From Limisphaera sp049537155 (GTDB taxonomy: Bacteria; Verrucomicrobiota; Verrucomicrobiia; Limisphaerales; Limisphaeraceae), in the NCBI RefSeq assembly GCF_049537155.1, contig NZ_JBMVQZ010000003.1, positions 62,001-126,000 of the forward strand: a stretch of 64,000 bases of DNA, given 5' to 3'. This document shows positions 18,329-25,893 of this stretch, piece after piece; the first letter of the stretch is position 1; each line of letters starts with the position of its first letter. The notes under the pieces were generated by a model. That model was given only the letters and a program-made list of their open reading frames with translations, ran no database searches and had not been told where the DNA came from. Both the position numbers and the translations under genes were made by a program.

Positions 18329-18355
18329 CCTTCGTCCTCCTGACAAGGCCGAAGG
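18329..18355 (+). terminator. Candidate terminator hairpin after the sugar isomerase
   Basis: Arms CCTTCG (18329-18334) and CGAAGG (18350-18355) enclose a 15-nt loop 43 nt after the stop. No T-run follows, so a termination role is only suggested by position. Confidence 0.3.
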
Positions 18356-18392
18356 ACCGCCGGCCGGGCGGATGGATGCCGCCTTTGAAACC

Positions 18393-18435
18393 GGCCCGGG
18401 AGAACCTGTGCCGCCAGATCACGTTCTCCCGGGCC
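18393..18435. repeat. Perfect 13-bp inverted repeat (large stem-loop)
   Basis: GGCCCGGGAGAAC (18393-18405) and its exact complement GTTCTCCCGGGCC (18423-18435) surround a 17-nt loop. This is the longest perfect hairpin I found in the window. It lies between genes and could be a terminator, an mRNA stabiliser or part of a small RNA. Confidence 0.65.
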
Positions 18436-18653
18436 GCTCCCGCAAGTCCCACGCCTTTTCGCGCCCGCACCACCGCTTGCATGACAAAACCCGATCCGGG
18501 CGCCGGAGGGCCCGCCCGCCGCAACAACCCACCCTGCCAGCCACACCGGCAAAGGGCACATTTCCGGTCCCATCCGCCGCAATGAGCCCCCGGACCAGGG
18601 GGCCAGAATTGGCCATGGCAAGCGTCCCACCAGCGCCGTACATTGGCAGTGGC

Positions 18654-19138
18654 ATGAAGATCCATACCATCCATTCCAGCGCCTCATGCCCGGCAAGTCC
18701 GAAACCCGGCCGGGCACGGACCCGCACCGGGCAGGGAGCCGAATGCCTGGCGGTGGTCACTGCAGCGCTGATCGCAGCTCTGGCCTCCGGTTGCGGACGG
18801 GCGGACAACACCGCCCCATCCACGGCACCGCCACCCGTCGAACCGGAGGCGGTTGCGCCCGCGCAGACGGCCCCAACCGCCGGCCCGAGGCGGCCGTCCC
18901 GCCCCAAACACCGGGCCCCCGCAGTCTTGTGGATGAGGAACGGCTCAGAAAGGCATTCGCAGATGCACCCGCGGCGTTTCACGTCTTTTTGGAAGAGGCA
19001 CTCGGAGTGGCGCGCACGAGCAACCGTGCCGAGGCCATCGAGCAGTTCCAGAAGCTGTTGCGGCACCCGCAACTGACACCCGGACAGCAGGCAGCCGTGG
19101 AAGAAACCCTCGCCAGGCTCCAGCGAGGTCAACCCTGA
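18654..19138 (+). pseudogene. Small lipoprotein gene interrupted by an apparent -1 frameshift
   Basis: From ATG 18654 the first frame encodes an N-terminal signal with hydrophobic core and lipobox ('VVTAALIAALASGC'), followed by a Pro/Ala linker. After roughly codon 75 this frame becomes Arg/Ser-rich and ends at 19076. From about 18885 the frame one base back becomes protein-like instead: a helical acidic domain containing 'LVDEERLRKAFADAP' and 'LTPGQQAAVEETLARLQ', ending at 19138, 29 nt before the prepilin-like gene. The simplest reading is one lipoprotein of about 160 residues with one base missing near 18868-18915 (several C-runs). This could be real decay, a sequencing or assembly error, or programmed slippage. 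Function unknown. Confidence 0.6.
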
Positions 19139-19167
19139 AAGTCGTCAGAGCCGGCACGACCACGAAG

Positions 19168-19986
19168 ATGAGAGCGAAACTGAAACTGCTACGTGACGGT
19201 CTGCGCACCGGCACGACACGCACGGTGCCGGATCGGGTCCGCGGGTTTACCCTGATCGAGCTGCTGGTGGTGATCGCAATCATTGCGATCCTCGCGGGGA
19301 TGCTCCTGCCGGCGCTCTCCAAAGCCAAGGCAAAGGCCCAGCGCATGTCGTGCGTCAACAACCTCCGGCAGCTGGGCCAGGGCACCATGATGTACGTACA
19401 GGATTTCGCCGGGCGCCTGCCGCCGTGGCGGGTGGGCCTCCCCAACGAGGACGACCTGAGCGCATCGCACTACAGCCGGTACGTGGTCAACGGACCGGCC
19501 AACGCCCGGGCGCCCCAGAACATCCCGGTCCCGGGCTGGACCTGGCAAAACGGCGGGTACCTGTACCCCCTGAAGTACACCGGCGACGGCAACATCTTCT
19601 TCTGCCCCGCTTTCAAGGAAGGCCCCTTCAGCAGCAGCTATTACTCGCCCCTGCTGACAACCGACGTGGGCGGGGACGTGCGGTCCAGCTACCTCTACAA
19701 CCCGCGCACGATCAACGCGGGCAACCGTCCCGGACCCATCGACACCCACCGGCGCTACCGCAAGGAAAGCCAGATGGAACCGCACAAACTGTTCGCGGTG
19801 GACGTCATCCAGGGACTGTCGTTCTGGGCCCACTATCGCGAGGGCGGATTCAACGTGTTGTTCACGGACGGGTCGGTGAAATGGTCCAAACACCCGGACG
19901 TGACACGCTGGAACCTCGACAACAGCTATCTCCAGGCGCGGGTGCTGGACCTCATGTTCGACCGGTTGGAACAGGGCGCACGCTGA
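19168..19986 (+). CDS. Prepilin-type N-terminal cleavage/methylation domain protein
   Basis: The 272-residue protein has a short basic leader, then the type IV prepilin/pseudopilin signature 'RGFTLIELLVVIAIIAILAGMLLPAL', in which cleavage would occur after Gly with methylated Phe at position 1. The following 'AKAKAQRMSCVNNLRQLGQ' helix and the C-terminal 'FNVLFTDGSVKW' motif are typical of the greatly expanded prepilin-like family of Planctomycetota and Verrucomicrobiota. It is probably exported and anchored or assembled as a minor pilin or pseudopilin; individual functions in these expanded families are unknown. A type IV pilus/T2SS-like operon lies at 45.3-52.2 kb. Confidence 0.9.
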   Translation: MRAKLKLLRDGLRTGTTRTVPDRVRGFTLIELLVVIAIIAILAGMLLPALSKAKAKAQRMSCVNNLRQLGQGTMMYVQDFAGRLPPWRVGLPNEDDLSASHYSRYVVNGPANARAPQNIPVPGWTWQNGGYLYPLKYTGDGNIFFCPAFKEGPFSSSYYSPLLTTDVGGDVRSSYLYNPRTINAGNRPGPIDTHRRYRKESQMEPHKLFAVDVIQGLSFWAHYREGGFNVLFTDGSVKWSKHPDVTRWNLDNSYLQARVLDLMFDRLEQGAR

Positions 19987-20022
19987 ATCGCCGGGGCGCC
20001 CGCGGGCCCGGACGACAACCGC

Positions 20023-23000
20023 TCAACCCTCGGCCAACCACGGCGCCAGCCAGCGCGCCATCTCCTCCACGGGCACCCCCTTGCGCCGCGCGTAATCCGC
20101 CAGCTGGTCCCGGCCGATCCTGCCCACGGCAAAGTACCGCGACTCCGGATGGGCAAAGTACAGGCCGCTGACGCTGCTGCCGGGCCACATCGCGTACGAC
20201 TCGGTCAGGCGGATCCCGGCCCAAGTGTCCGCCTGCAACAGCCGCCAGAGAACAGCCTTCTCCGTGTGATCCGGACAGGCCGGGTAACCGGCGGCCGGAC
20301 GGATTCCCCGATACCGCTCCTCGATCAGATCTTCCAAACTCAGATCCTCCTGCCGGCCGTAACCCCATTCCCGGCGAACCCGGGCATGCAACCACTCCGC
20401 AAAGGCCTCCGCAAGCCGATCCGCCAGTGCCTCGGCCATGATGGCGTGGTAATCGTCGTGGGCAGCCTTGAACTCCCGAACCACCGATTCCAATCCATGC
20501 CCGCTGGTCACCGCAAAGGCGCCGATGAAATCACTTTCATCCGGGCCCGTCTCCCCGGCTCCGGCGACGAAGTCGGCCAGGCACCAGTTGGGCGTGCCGT
20601 CGTCCTTGGGCATCTGCTGCCGCAGGAAATGCAGCCGCGCCAGCAGCCGCGTGCACTGCGGATCGGCGTACACCTCCACATCCTCGCCCGCCCGCCTCGC
20701 GGCAAAGAAACCGTAAACCCCTCGTGGCTGGAGCCTGCCCTCGCCCACCAGTCGTTCGAGCAACCGCTGGGCATCCTGGAAAAGCTGGCGCGCCTGGGCC
20801 CCGTGTCGGGGATGGTCCAGAATGGCCGGGTAACGCCCCCGCAGTTCCCAGGCATGAAAAAACGGCGACCAGTCAATGTAAGGGACCAGATCGGCAAGCG
20901 AAACCGCCACGGCCCGCATCCCCGGCGCGATCGGGGGCACGTCCCCCCCGGCCGGATGCAGCACACAAAGACCGAGGAACTCGGGTCGGGGCCGGTCGGA
21001 GTAATCCAGCCTCGGCGCGCGCCGGCGCGCCTCCTCCAGCGGCAGCAGGGGCTGCCGCCGGGACTCGTGCGAGCGACGAAGCTGCTCGTATTCCTCGCGA
21101 ATCTGCCGGACGAAAGGCTCCCGTTGTTCGGGATGCAGAAGCTGGCTGACCACCGGCACGGCGCGGCTGGCGTCCAGGACATGAATGACCGGATGCCGGT
21201 AGGCCGGGGCAATCTTCACCGCCGTGTGCGCCTTGCTGGTCGTCGCACCCCCGATGAGCAGCGGCTGGGTGAAACCCTGGCGATCGAGCTCGCGCGCCAC
21301 ATGAACCATCTCATCCAGCGAGGGCGTGATCAGACCGCTCAAACCGATGATGTCGGCGCGCCGTTCCCGGGCGGTCTCCAGGATGCGCTCACAGGGAACC
21401 ATGACCCCCAGGTCGATGACCTCGTAGTTGTTACAGGCCAACACCACGCCGACGATGTTCTTGCCGATGTCATGCACATCGCCCTTCACGGTGGCCAGAA
21501 GAACGCGGCCCCGGGGTTGAACCGCCTGACCGGCGGCCAGTCGCTCGGCCTTCTCCTTCTCCAGCCAGGGGGTCAGACAGGCCACCGCCTTCTTCATGAC
21601 CCGGGCGGACTTCACCACCTGGGGCAGGAACATCTTGCCGGCGCCGAACAGGTCGCCGACGACGTTCATCCCGGCCATCAGCGGCCCTTCGATGACGGCC
21701 AGCGGATGACCGAGTTTCCGGCGTGCCTCCTCCGTGTCGGCCTCGATGTAAGTGTCGATCCCGTGAACAAGCGCGTGCTTGAGACGCTCCTCCACCGGCC
21801 ACTGCCGCCATTCGGGCGGACCACCGGACGCGGCCTGATCGCCGCCGCGGGCGGCACCCTTGAGTTGCTCGCCGTACTCAACGAGTCGTTCGGTGGCGTC
21901 CGGCCGGCGATTGAGGATCACGTCCTCGACCCGTTCCCGCAACTCGGCCGGGATCTCCTCGTACACCGCCAGCAGACCGGCATTGACAATGCCCATGTCG
22001 AGTCCGGCCCGGATGGCATGATAGAGGAAAACACTGTGCATGGCCTCCCGGACCCGCTGGTTGCCGCGGAAGCTGAACGAAACATTGCTGATGCCGCCGC
22101 TGACGCGGGCGCCGGGCAGGTTTTCCTTGATCCATCGCGTGGCCCGGATGAAATCCACCGCGTAGTTGGCGTGTTCCTCGATGCCCGTGCCCACTGTGAG
22201 CACGTTGGGATCGAAGATGATGTCTTCGGGCGGGAACCCGGCCTTCTGCGTCAGCAGCTCGTAACTGCGGCGGCAAACCTCGATCTTCCGCTCAAAAGTG
22301 TCGGCCTGGCCGCGTTCGTCGAAGGCCATCACCACCAGTGCCGCACCATACCGGCGGACCCGGCGGGCCAGCTCCAGGAACCTCTCCTCGCCCTCCTTCA
22401 GCGAGAGCGAATTCACGATGCCCTTGCCGGGCAGGCAGCGCAGGCCCGCCTCGAGCACGTTCCAGTTCGAGGAATCCACCATGACCGGCACCCGGGCCAC
22501 GTCCGGCTCACTGAGCATCAGCCGCAGAAACCGCGTCATGGCCTGTACACCGTCCAGCAGGGCCTCGTCCATGCAGACGTCCAGCGCCTGCGCACCGGAC
22601 TCCACCTGCTGGCGCGCGATGGCGACCGCCCCTGCATAGTCACCCTCGCGAATCAACCGGGCAAACTTCGGTGAACCGGCCACATTGGTGCGCTCGCCAA
22701 TGTTCACGAAATTGGTCTCGGGAGTGAACTTGAGCGGCTCCAGCCCGCTGAGCCGCAGCGTGCGCGGCAACTGGGGCGGGATCCGCGGCGGGCAATCCCG
22801 CACAGCCTCCGCCAGGCGCCGGATGTGCGCCGGCGTGGTCCCGCAGCAGCCCCCCACGATGTTCACCCAGCCGGCCCGGGCCCATTCCTGCAGTTGAACC
22901 GCCAGACTCTCGGGCGTCTCGGGAAACCCGGTCGGCGACAGCGGATCGGGCAACCCGGCGTTGGGATAAAAACACGTGTAGGCGGACACCATCCCGGCCA

Positions 23001-23859
23001 GTTCCTCCGCAAACGGACGCATCTCCCGGGGGCCCAGGGCACAGTTGAGACCCACGGTGAGCGGCCGGGCGTGTTCCACCGCAATCCAAAAGGCCTCGAG
23101 CGTCTGGCCGATGAGTGTCCGACCCGAGCGGTCGGTGATGGTCCCGGAGATCATCACCGGCAGGCGCCGCCCCGCTGCCTCGAAAACCTCCTCGGCGGCA
23201 AACACGGCGGCCTTGGCATTGAGGGTGTCAAAGATGGTCTCGATCAACAGCACGTCCACTCCCCCCGCCACCAGGGCCTCGATCTGCTGCCGATAGGCCC
23301 GCCGCAACTGATCGAAGTTCACCGCGCGAAACCCGGCATCGTTCACGTCCGGCGAAAGACTCGCGGTGACCGGCATCGGCCCGATCGCACCCGCCACAAA
23401 CCGCGGTGAACCGGTCCGGTCCGCCACCTCGTCGGCCGCCTCACGGGCCAGCCGCGCCGCCGCCAGGTTCAGATCCGCAACCAGCCGGCCCAGCCCCGGG
23501 TCGCTCACCACCCGCTCGAAATACGCCTCGTCCTTGCGCGGACCCTCCGGCGTCGGCCCGAAGAATTCGTGCTGGCCGATGCTCGTGGCCGAAAAGGTGT
23601 TGGTTTCGATGATGTCCGCGCCCGCCTCCAGATACTGCCGGTGCAGGGAACGGATCAACCCGGGCTGTGTCAGCACCAGCAGGTCGTGGTTGCCCTTGAG
23701 GGGTTTGCCCGCGTGGTCCCGGAATCGCTCCGCCCGCACGTCGGCCTCCGAAAGCCCCTGCTGCTGGATCAGCGTCCCCATCGCACCGTCCAGCAGCACG
23801 ATCCGCCGACGCAGAAGGGACTCGAGCTCGGTGGCCTCCGCCATGCGACTCGATTGCAT
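20023..23859 (-). CDS. metH: Cobalamin-dependent methionine synthase
   Basis: The 1278-residue full-length enzyme methylates homocysteine from 5-methyl-THF. Its modules are in order. The homocysteine-binding domain has 'LLDGAMGTLIQQQGL' and a zinc triad with 'GLNCALG' and 'VGGCCGTTPAHI'. The folate domain begins at 'FVNIGERTNVAGSPKF'. The B12 domain has a cap region 'EGPLMAGMNVVGDLFGAGKMFLPQVVKSARVMKKAV' (positions near residues 700-740) and 'VKGDVHDIGKNIV' with the cobalt-ligating His. The C-terminal SAM-dependent reactivation domain contains 'RPAAGYPACPDHTEK'. ATG 23859 is preferred because a -10-like TATCTT ends 7 nt before it; ATG 23844 is possible. No cobalamin riboswitch is recognisable in the short upstream gap. 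Confidence 0.96.
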   Translation of the reverse strand: MQSSRMAEATELESLLRRRIVLLDGAMGTLIQQQGLSEADVRAERFRDHAGKPLKGNHDLLVLTQPGLIRSLHRQYLEAGADIIETNTFSATSIGQHEFFGPTPEGPRKDEAYFERVVSDPGLGRLVADLNLAAARLAREAADEVADRTGSPRFVAGAIGPMPVTASLSPDVNDAGFRAVNFDQLRRAYRQQIEALVAGGVDVLLIETIFDTLNAKAAVFAAEEVFEAAGRRLPVMISGTITDRSGRTLIGQTLEAFWIAVEHARPLTVGLNCALGPREMRPFAEELAGMVSAYTCFYPNAGLPDPLSPTGFPETPESLAVQLQEWARAGWVNIVGGCCGTTPAHIRRLAEAVRDCPPRIPPQLPRTLRLSGLEPLKFTPETNFVNIGERTNVAGSPKFARLIREGDYAGAVAIARQQVESGAQALDVCMDEALLDGVQAMTRFLRLMLSEPDVARVPVMVDSSNWNVLEAGLRCLPGKGIVNSLSLKEGEERFLELARRVRRYGAALVVMAFDERGQADTFERKIEVCRRSYELLTQKAGFPPEDIIFDPNVLTVGTGIEEHANYAVDFIRATRWIKENLPGARVSGGISNVSFSFRGNQRVREAMHSVFLYHAIRAGLDMGIVNAGLLAVYEEIPAELRERVEDVILNRRPDATERLVEYGEQLKGAARGGDQAASGGPPEWRQWPVEERLKHALVHGIDTYIEADTEEARRKLGHPLAVIEGPLMAGMNVVGDLFGAGKMFLPQVVKSARVMKKAVACLTPWLEKEKAERLAAGQAVQPRGRVLLATVKGDVHDIGKNIVGVVLACNNYEVIDLGVMVPCERILETARERRADIIGLSGLITPSLDEMVHVARELDRQGFTQPLLIGGATTSKAHTAVKIAPAYRHPVIHVLDASRAVPVVSQLLHPEQREPFVRQIREEYEQLRRSHESRRQPLLPLEEARRRAPRLDYSDRPRPEFLGLCVLHPAGGDVPPIAPGMRAVAVSLADLVPYIDWSPFFHAWELRGRYPAILDHPRHGAQARQLFQDAQRLLERLVGEGRLQPRGVYGFFAARRAGEDVEVYADPQCTRLLARLHFLRQQMPKDDGTPNWCLADFVAGAGETGPDESDFIGAFAVTSGHGLESVVREFKAAHDDYHAIMAEALADRLAEAFAEWLHARVRREWGYGRQEDLSLEDLIEERYRGIRPAAGYPACPDHTEKAVLWRLLQADTWAGIRLTESYAMWPGSSVSGLYFAHPESRYFAVGRIGRDQLADYARRKGVPVEEMARWLAPWLAEG

Positions 23860-23985
23860 GGGCCGGAAGATACCGGGGCATCCTGCCACCCGCAAGACCA
23901 ATCATCAATCAATCGTGATGGGAGGATTTGAAGATGATACCGCCCCGCCATGTGGCCCGGCGGAATGGCGCCGTGCACAACCGTC

Positions 23986-24837
23986 TCAACGGTAAAGGAC
24001 CGTCTCCAGCTCGTGCCGCAGATGACTCATGACGGCGTAACGACGGTTGGGATCGGGCTGCAGACACCGCAAAAGGATCCGTTCCAGGGCCGGCGGGATG
24101 TCCGGATTGAGTTCGCGCGGCGGCCGGAGCCGGGCCGGATCCTGCTGGCTGCGCAGGATCTCCTCGGGCGTGCTCCCCTCGAAGGGTTTCTGGTGGGTGA
24201 GCAGTTCGTAGGCCGTGACGCCGTAGGCGAAGATGTCCACACGCTGGTCCAACGGCTGCCGCAGCAGTTGTTCGGGTGCCATGTAGGAGGGCGTGCCGGG
24301 ATTCCGGTCGAGCCGGACCGGCGCGGGAGGAATCGACTGGGCGATGTCAAAGTCCACGAGCCGGATGCTGGCACCCGGGGTGACCAGCACGTTTTCCGGT
24401 TTGAAATCCAGATGCATGTAGCCGCGACCGTGCATGTGTTCGAGCGCCACGGCCATGTCGACCAGGATCTGGGCGACGTTCTCGGCCAGAACGGGATCCC
24501 CGCGGGCGGCCCGTTCCTTGAGGTTCTCGCCCTCGACGTATTCCATGGCCAGGTAATGCCGGCCGGCGTGGCGTCCGTGTTCGTAGTAACGGACGATGAA
24601 CGGGTGCGGCTGCAGATCGGCCAGCACCTTGCAGCCGTGGAGGAAACGACGCCGGGCGGCCCGCCGGGACTCGAGTTCCGCGTGCATGACGCGAAGCGCG
24701 TAATGATGGTGCGCGTCGTCCCGGGCCAGCCAGATCTCCGCCATCCCGCCCCGTTTCACGGGTTCGAGCAACACGAAACGCCCGAATCGTGCCATGGGCG
24801 AGAGGGGACGCACCTTCCTGGTCCACCAGAGAAACAC
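23986..24837 (-). CDS. Ser/Thr protein kinase homologue with degenerate active site (possible pseudokinase)
   Basis: The 283-residue, single-domain Hanks-type kinase fold has no membrane segment or sensor domain. The C-lobe is well conserved: 'HLDFKPENVLV', 'GTPSYMAPEQL' and 'DIFAYGVTAYELLT'. N-lobe catalytic features are altered. The ATP-contacting Lys of the VAIK motif is Arg49 ('YALRVM'), the position expected for the alpha-C Glu is Gly68, the glycine loop lacks its third Gly ('RGGMAE'), and DFG is 'DFD' (162-164). The catalytic-loop Asp144 and Asn149 are present. It may bind ATP weakly or act as a scaffold. GTG 24837 places it 7 nt after a -10-like TACTTA; ATG 24795 would also fit. Confidence 0.85.
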   Translation of the reverse strand: MFLWWTRKVRPLSPMARFGRFVLLEPVKRGGMAEIWLARDDAHHHYALRVMHAELESRRAARRRFLHGCKVLADLQPHPFIVRYYEHGRHAGRHYLAMEYVEGENLKERAARGDPVLAENVAQILVDMAVALEHMHGRGYMHLDFKPENVLVTPGASIRLVDFDIAQSIPPAPVRLDRNPGTPSYMAPEQLLRQPLDQRVDIFAYGVTAYELLTHQKPFEGSTPEEILRSQQDPARLRPPRELNPDIPPALERILLRCLQPDPNRRYAVMSHLRHELETVLYR

Positions 24838-24964
24838 CGCCTCCTAAGTACCACGGATTGCCGGATTCCGCCAACCTTCGGTGAGGCCACCCGGGCACGG
24901 GCACGGGCGCCCGGAATCCAGACCGGCCCGGCCGCCCCCCACCGCAGGGATTCGCCGGCCGGGA

Positions 24965-24993
24965 TTGGAAGACCACGGCACTTTTGCCATTCT
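24965..24993 (+). promoter_or_regulatory. Putative promoter of the RluA-family gene
   Basis: TTGGAA (24965-24970), a 17-nt spacer and CATTCT (24988-24993) end 9 nt before the ATG at 25003. Moderate match; the geometry is the same as at the stronger promoters of the window. Confidence 0.35.
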
Positions 24994-25002
24994 GAACGGT
25001 CC

Positions 25003-25893
25003 ATGGAACGCCAAGCGACCATCCGGGCGCTGCCCGTGGTGTACGAGGATGCCGACCTGCTGGTGGTGAACAAGCCGCCGGGGCTGGTCTGTCATCCCAC
25101 CAAACCGGACGGGCGCTCGAGTCTGGTGGAACAACTCCGCCTCCGGGCCGGCCCTTCCTCCGCACCTCACCTGGTCAACCGGCTGGACCGGGAGACCAGC
25201 GGACTGGTGCTGGTGGCCAAGCGGCGCGAAATCGCCTCGGAACTGGGCAAGTTGATGGAGAACCGCGGGGTCGAAAAAGAGTACCTGGCGATCGTTCACG
25301 GGCACCCGCAAGAGACGCGCGGCCGGATCGAAGCGCCCCTGGGGCCGGACCCGGACAGCCCCGTGGCCGTCAAGGACCGCGTGGTTGCAGGCGGCGCACC
25401 GGCCTGCACGGATTATGAGGTGCTGGTGCGTTTTGTCCGGCCGGTGCCGCGCCGTCCCGATCCGCGTTGGTGGGGGAAGGAGAACGCCACCGAACCCGAC
25501 CCGGCCGCCCGGGACGAAGAGGCCCCGCCCGCCCCGCAACCGTTCGCGCTGGTGCGGTTGTGGCCGCGCACCGGCCGGAAGCACCAGTTGCGAATCCACC
25601 TGGCGCACCTGGGGCATCCGGTCGTCGGGGACAAACTCTACGGTGGGGATCCGTTGATGTATCTGGCCTTCGCGCAGGATCGGTTGACCGCGGCGGACCG
25701 GGCGCGCCTGATCCTGCCCGCACAGGCCCTGCACGCGGCTGCGTTGCGGTTCCCATGGCGCGGCCGGCTCTGGGAATTCCGGGCGGAGCCGTTTCCCGTC
25801 TTCGTCGAGTTTCTGCACGAGGCGGGCGTGGACCTCTCCCGCCTCGTGCAACCGGGCACCACGGGCCCCGGCCGCGGCCTCACAACAGATTGA
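25003..25893 (+). CDS. RluA-family RNA pseudouridine synthase
   Basis: The 296-residue enzyme isomerises uridine to pseudouridine in rRNA or tRNA. It has no S4 domain. Motif I 'VVYEDADLLVVNKPPGLVCHP' and the catalytic motif 'LVNRLDRETSGLVLVAK', with its essential Asp, are followed by 'KEYLAIVHG', 'RTGRKHQLRIHLAHLGHPVVGDKLYGG' and 'ALHAAALRF'. An insert of about 40 mostly charged residues lies between 'VLVRFVRPVPRR' and 'FALVRLWPRTGRK'. Its end overlaps convergent priA by 14 bp. Target position unknown. Confidence 0.9.
   Translation: MERQATIRALPVVYEDADLLVVNKPPGLVCHPTKPDGRSSLVEQLRLRAGPSSAPHLVNRLDRETSGLVLVAKRREIASELGKLMENRGVEKEYLAIVHGHPQETRGRIEAPLGPDPDSPVAVKDRVVAGGAPACTDYEVLVRFVRPVPRRPDPRWWGKENATEPDPAARDEEAPPAPQPFALVRLWPRTGRKHQLRIHLAHLGHPVVGDKLYGGDPLMYLAFAQDRLTAADRARLILPAQALHAAALRFPWRGRLWEFRAEPFPVFVEFLHEAGVDLSRLVQPGTTGPGRGLTTD

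Larger units (their letters stand above)
18287..18653. other. 367-bp intergenic region with two hairpins
   Basis: There is no convincing gene between the sugar isomerase and the lipoprotein gene. The region holds a small stem-loop at 18329-18355, a 13-bp perfect inverted repeat at 18393-18435 and, just before the lipoprotein ATG, a -10-like TACATT at 18640-18645. Confidence 0.6.

Noticed and set aside
20149..22674. A plus-strand 841-codon open frame opposite metH
   Set aside because: Antisense shadow of MetH.
23860..23985. Cobalamin or SAM riboswitch upstream of metH
   Set aside because: The gap is only about 125 bp, lacks a recognisable B12 box or SAM-type helices, and the start codon sits close behind a -10-like hexamer.
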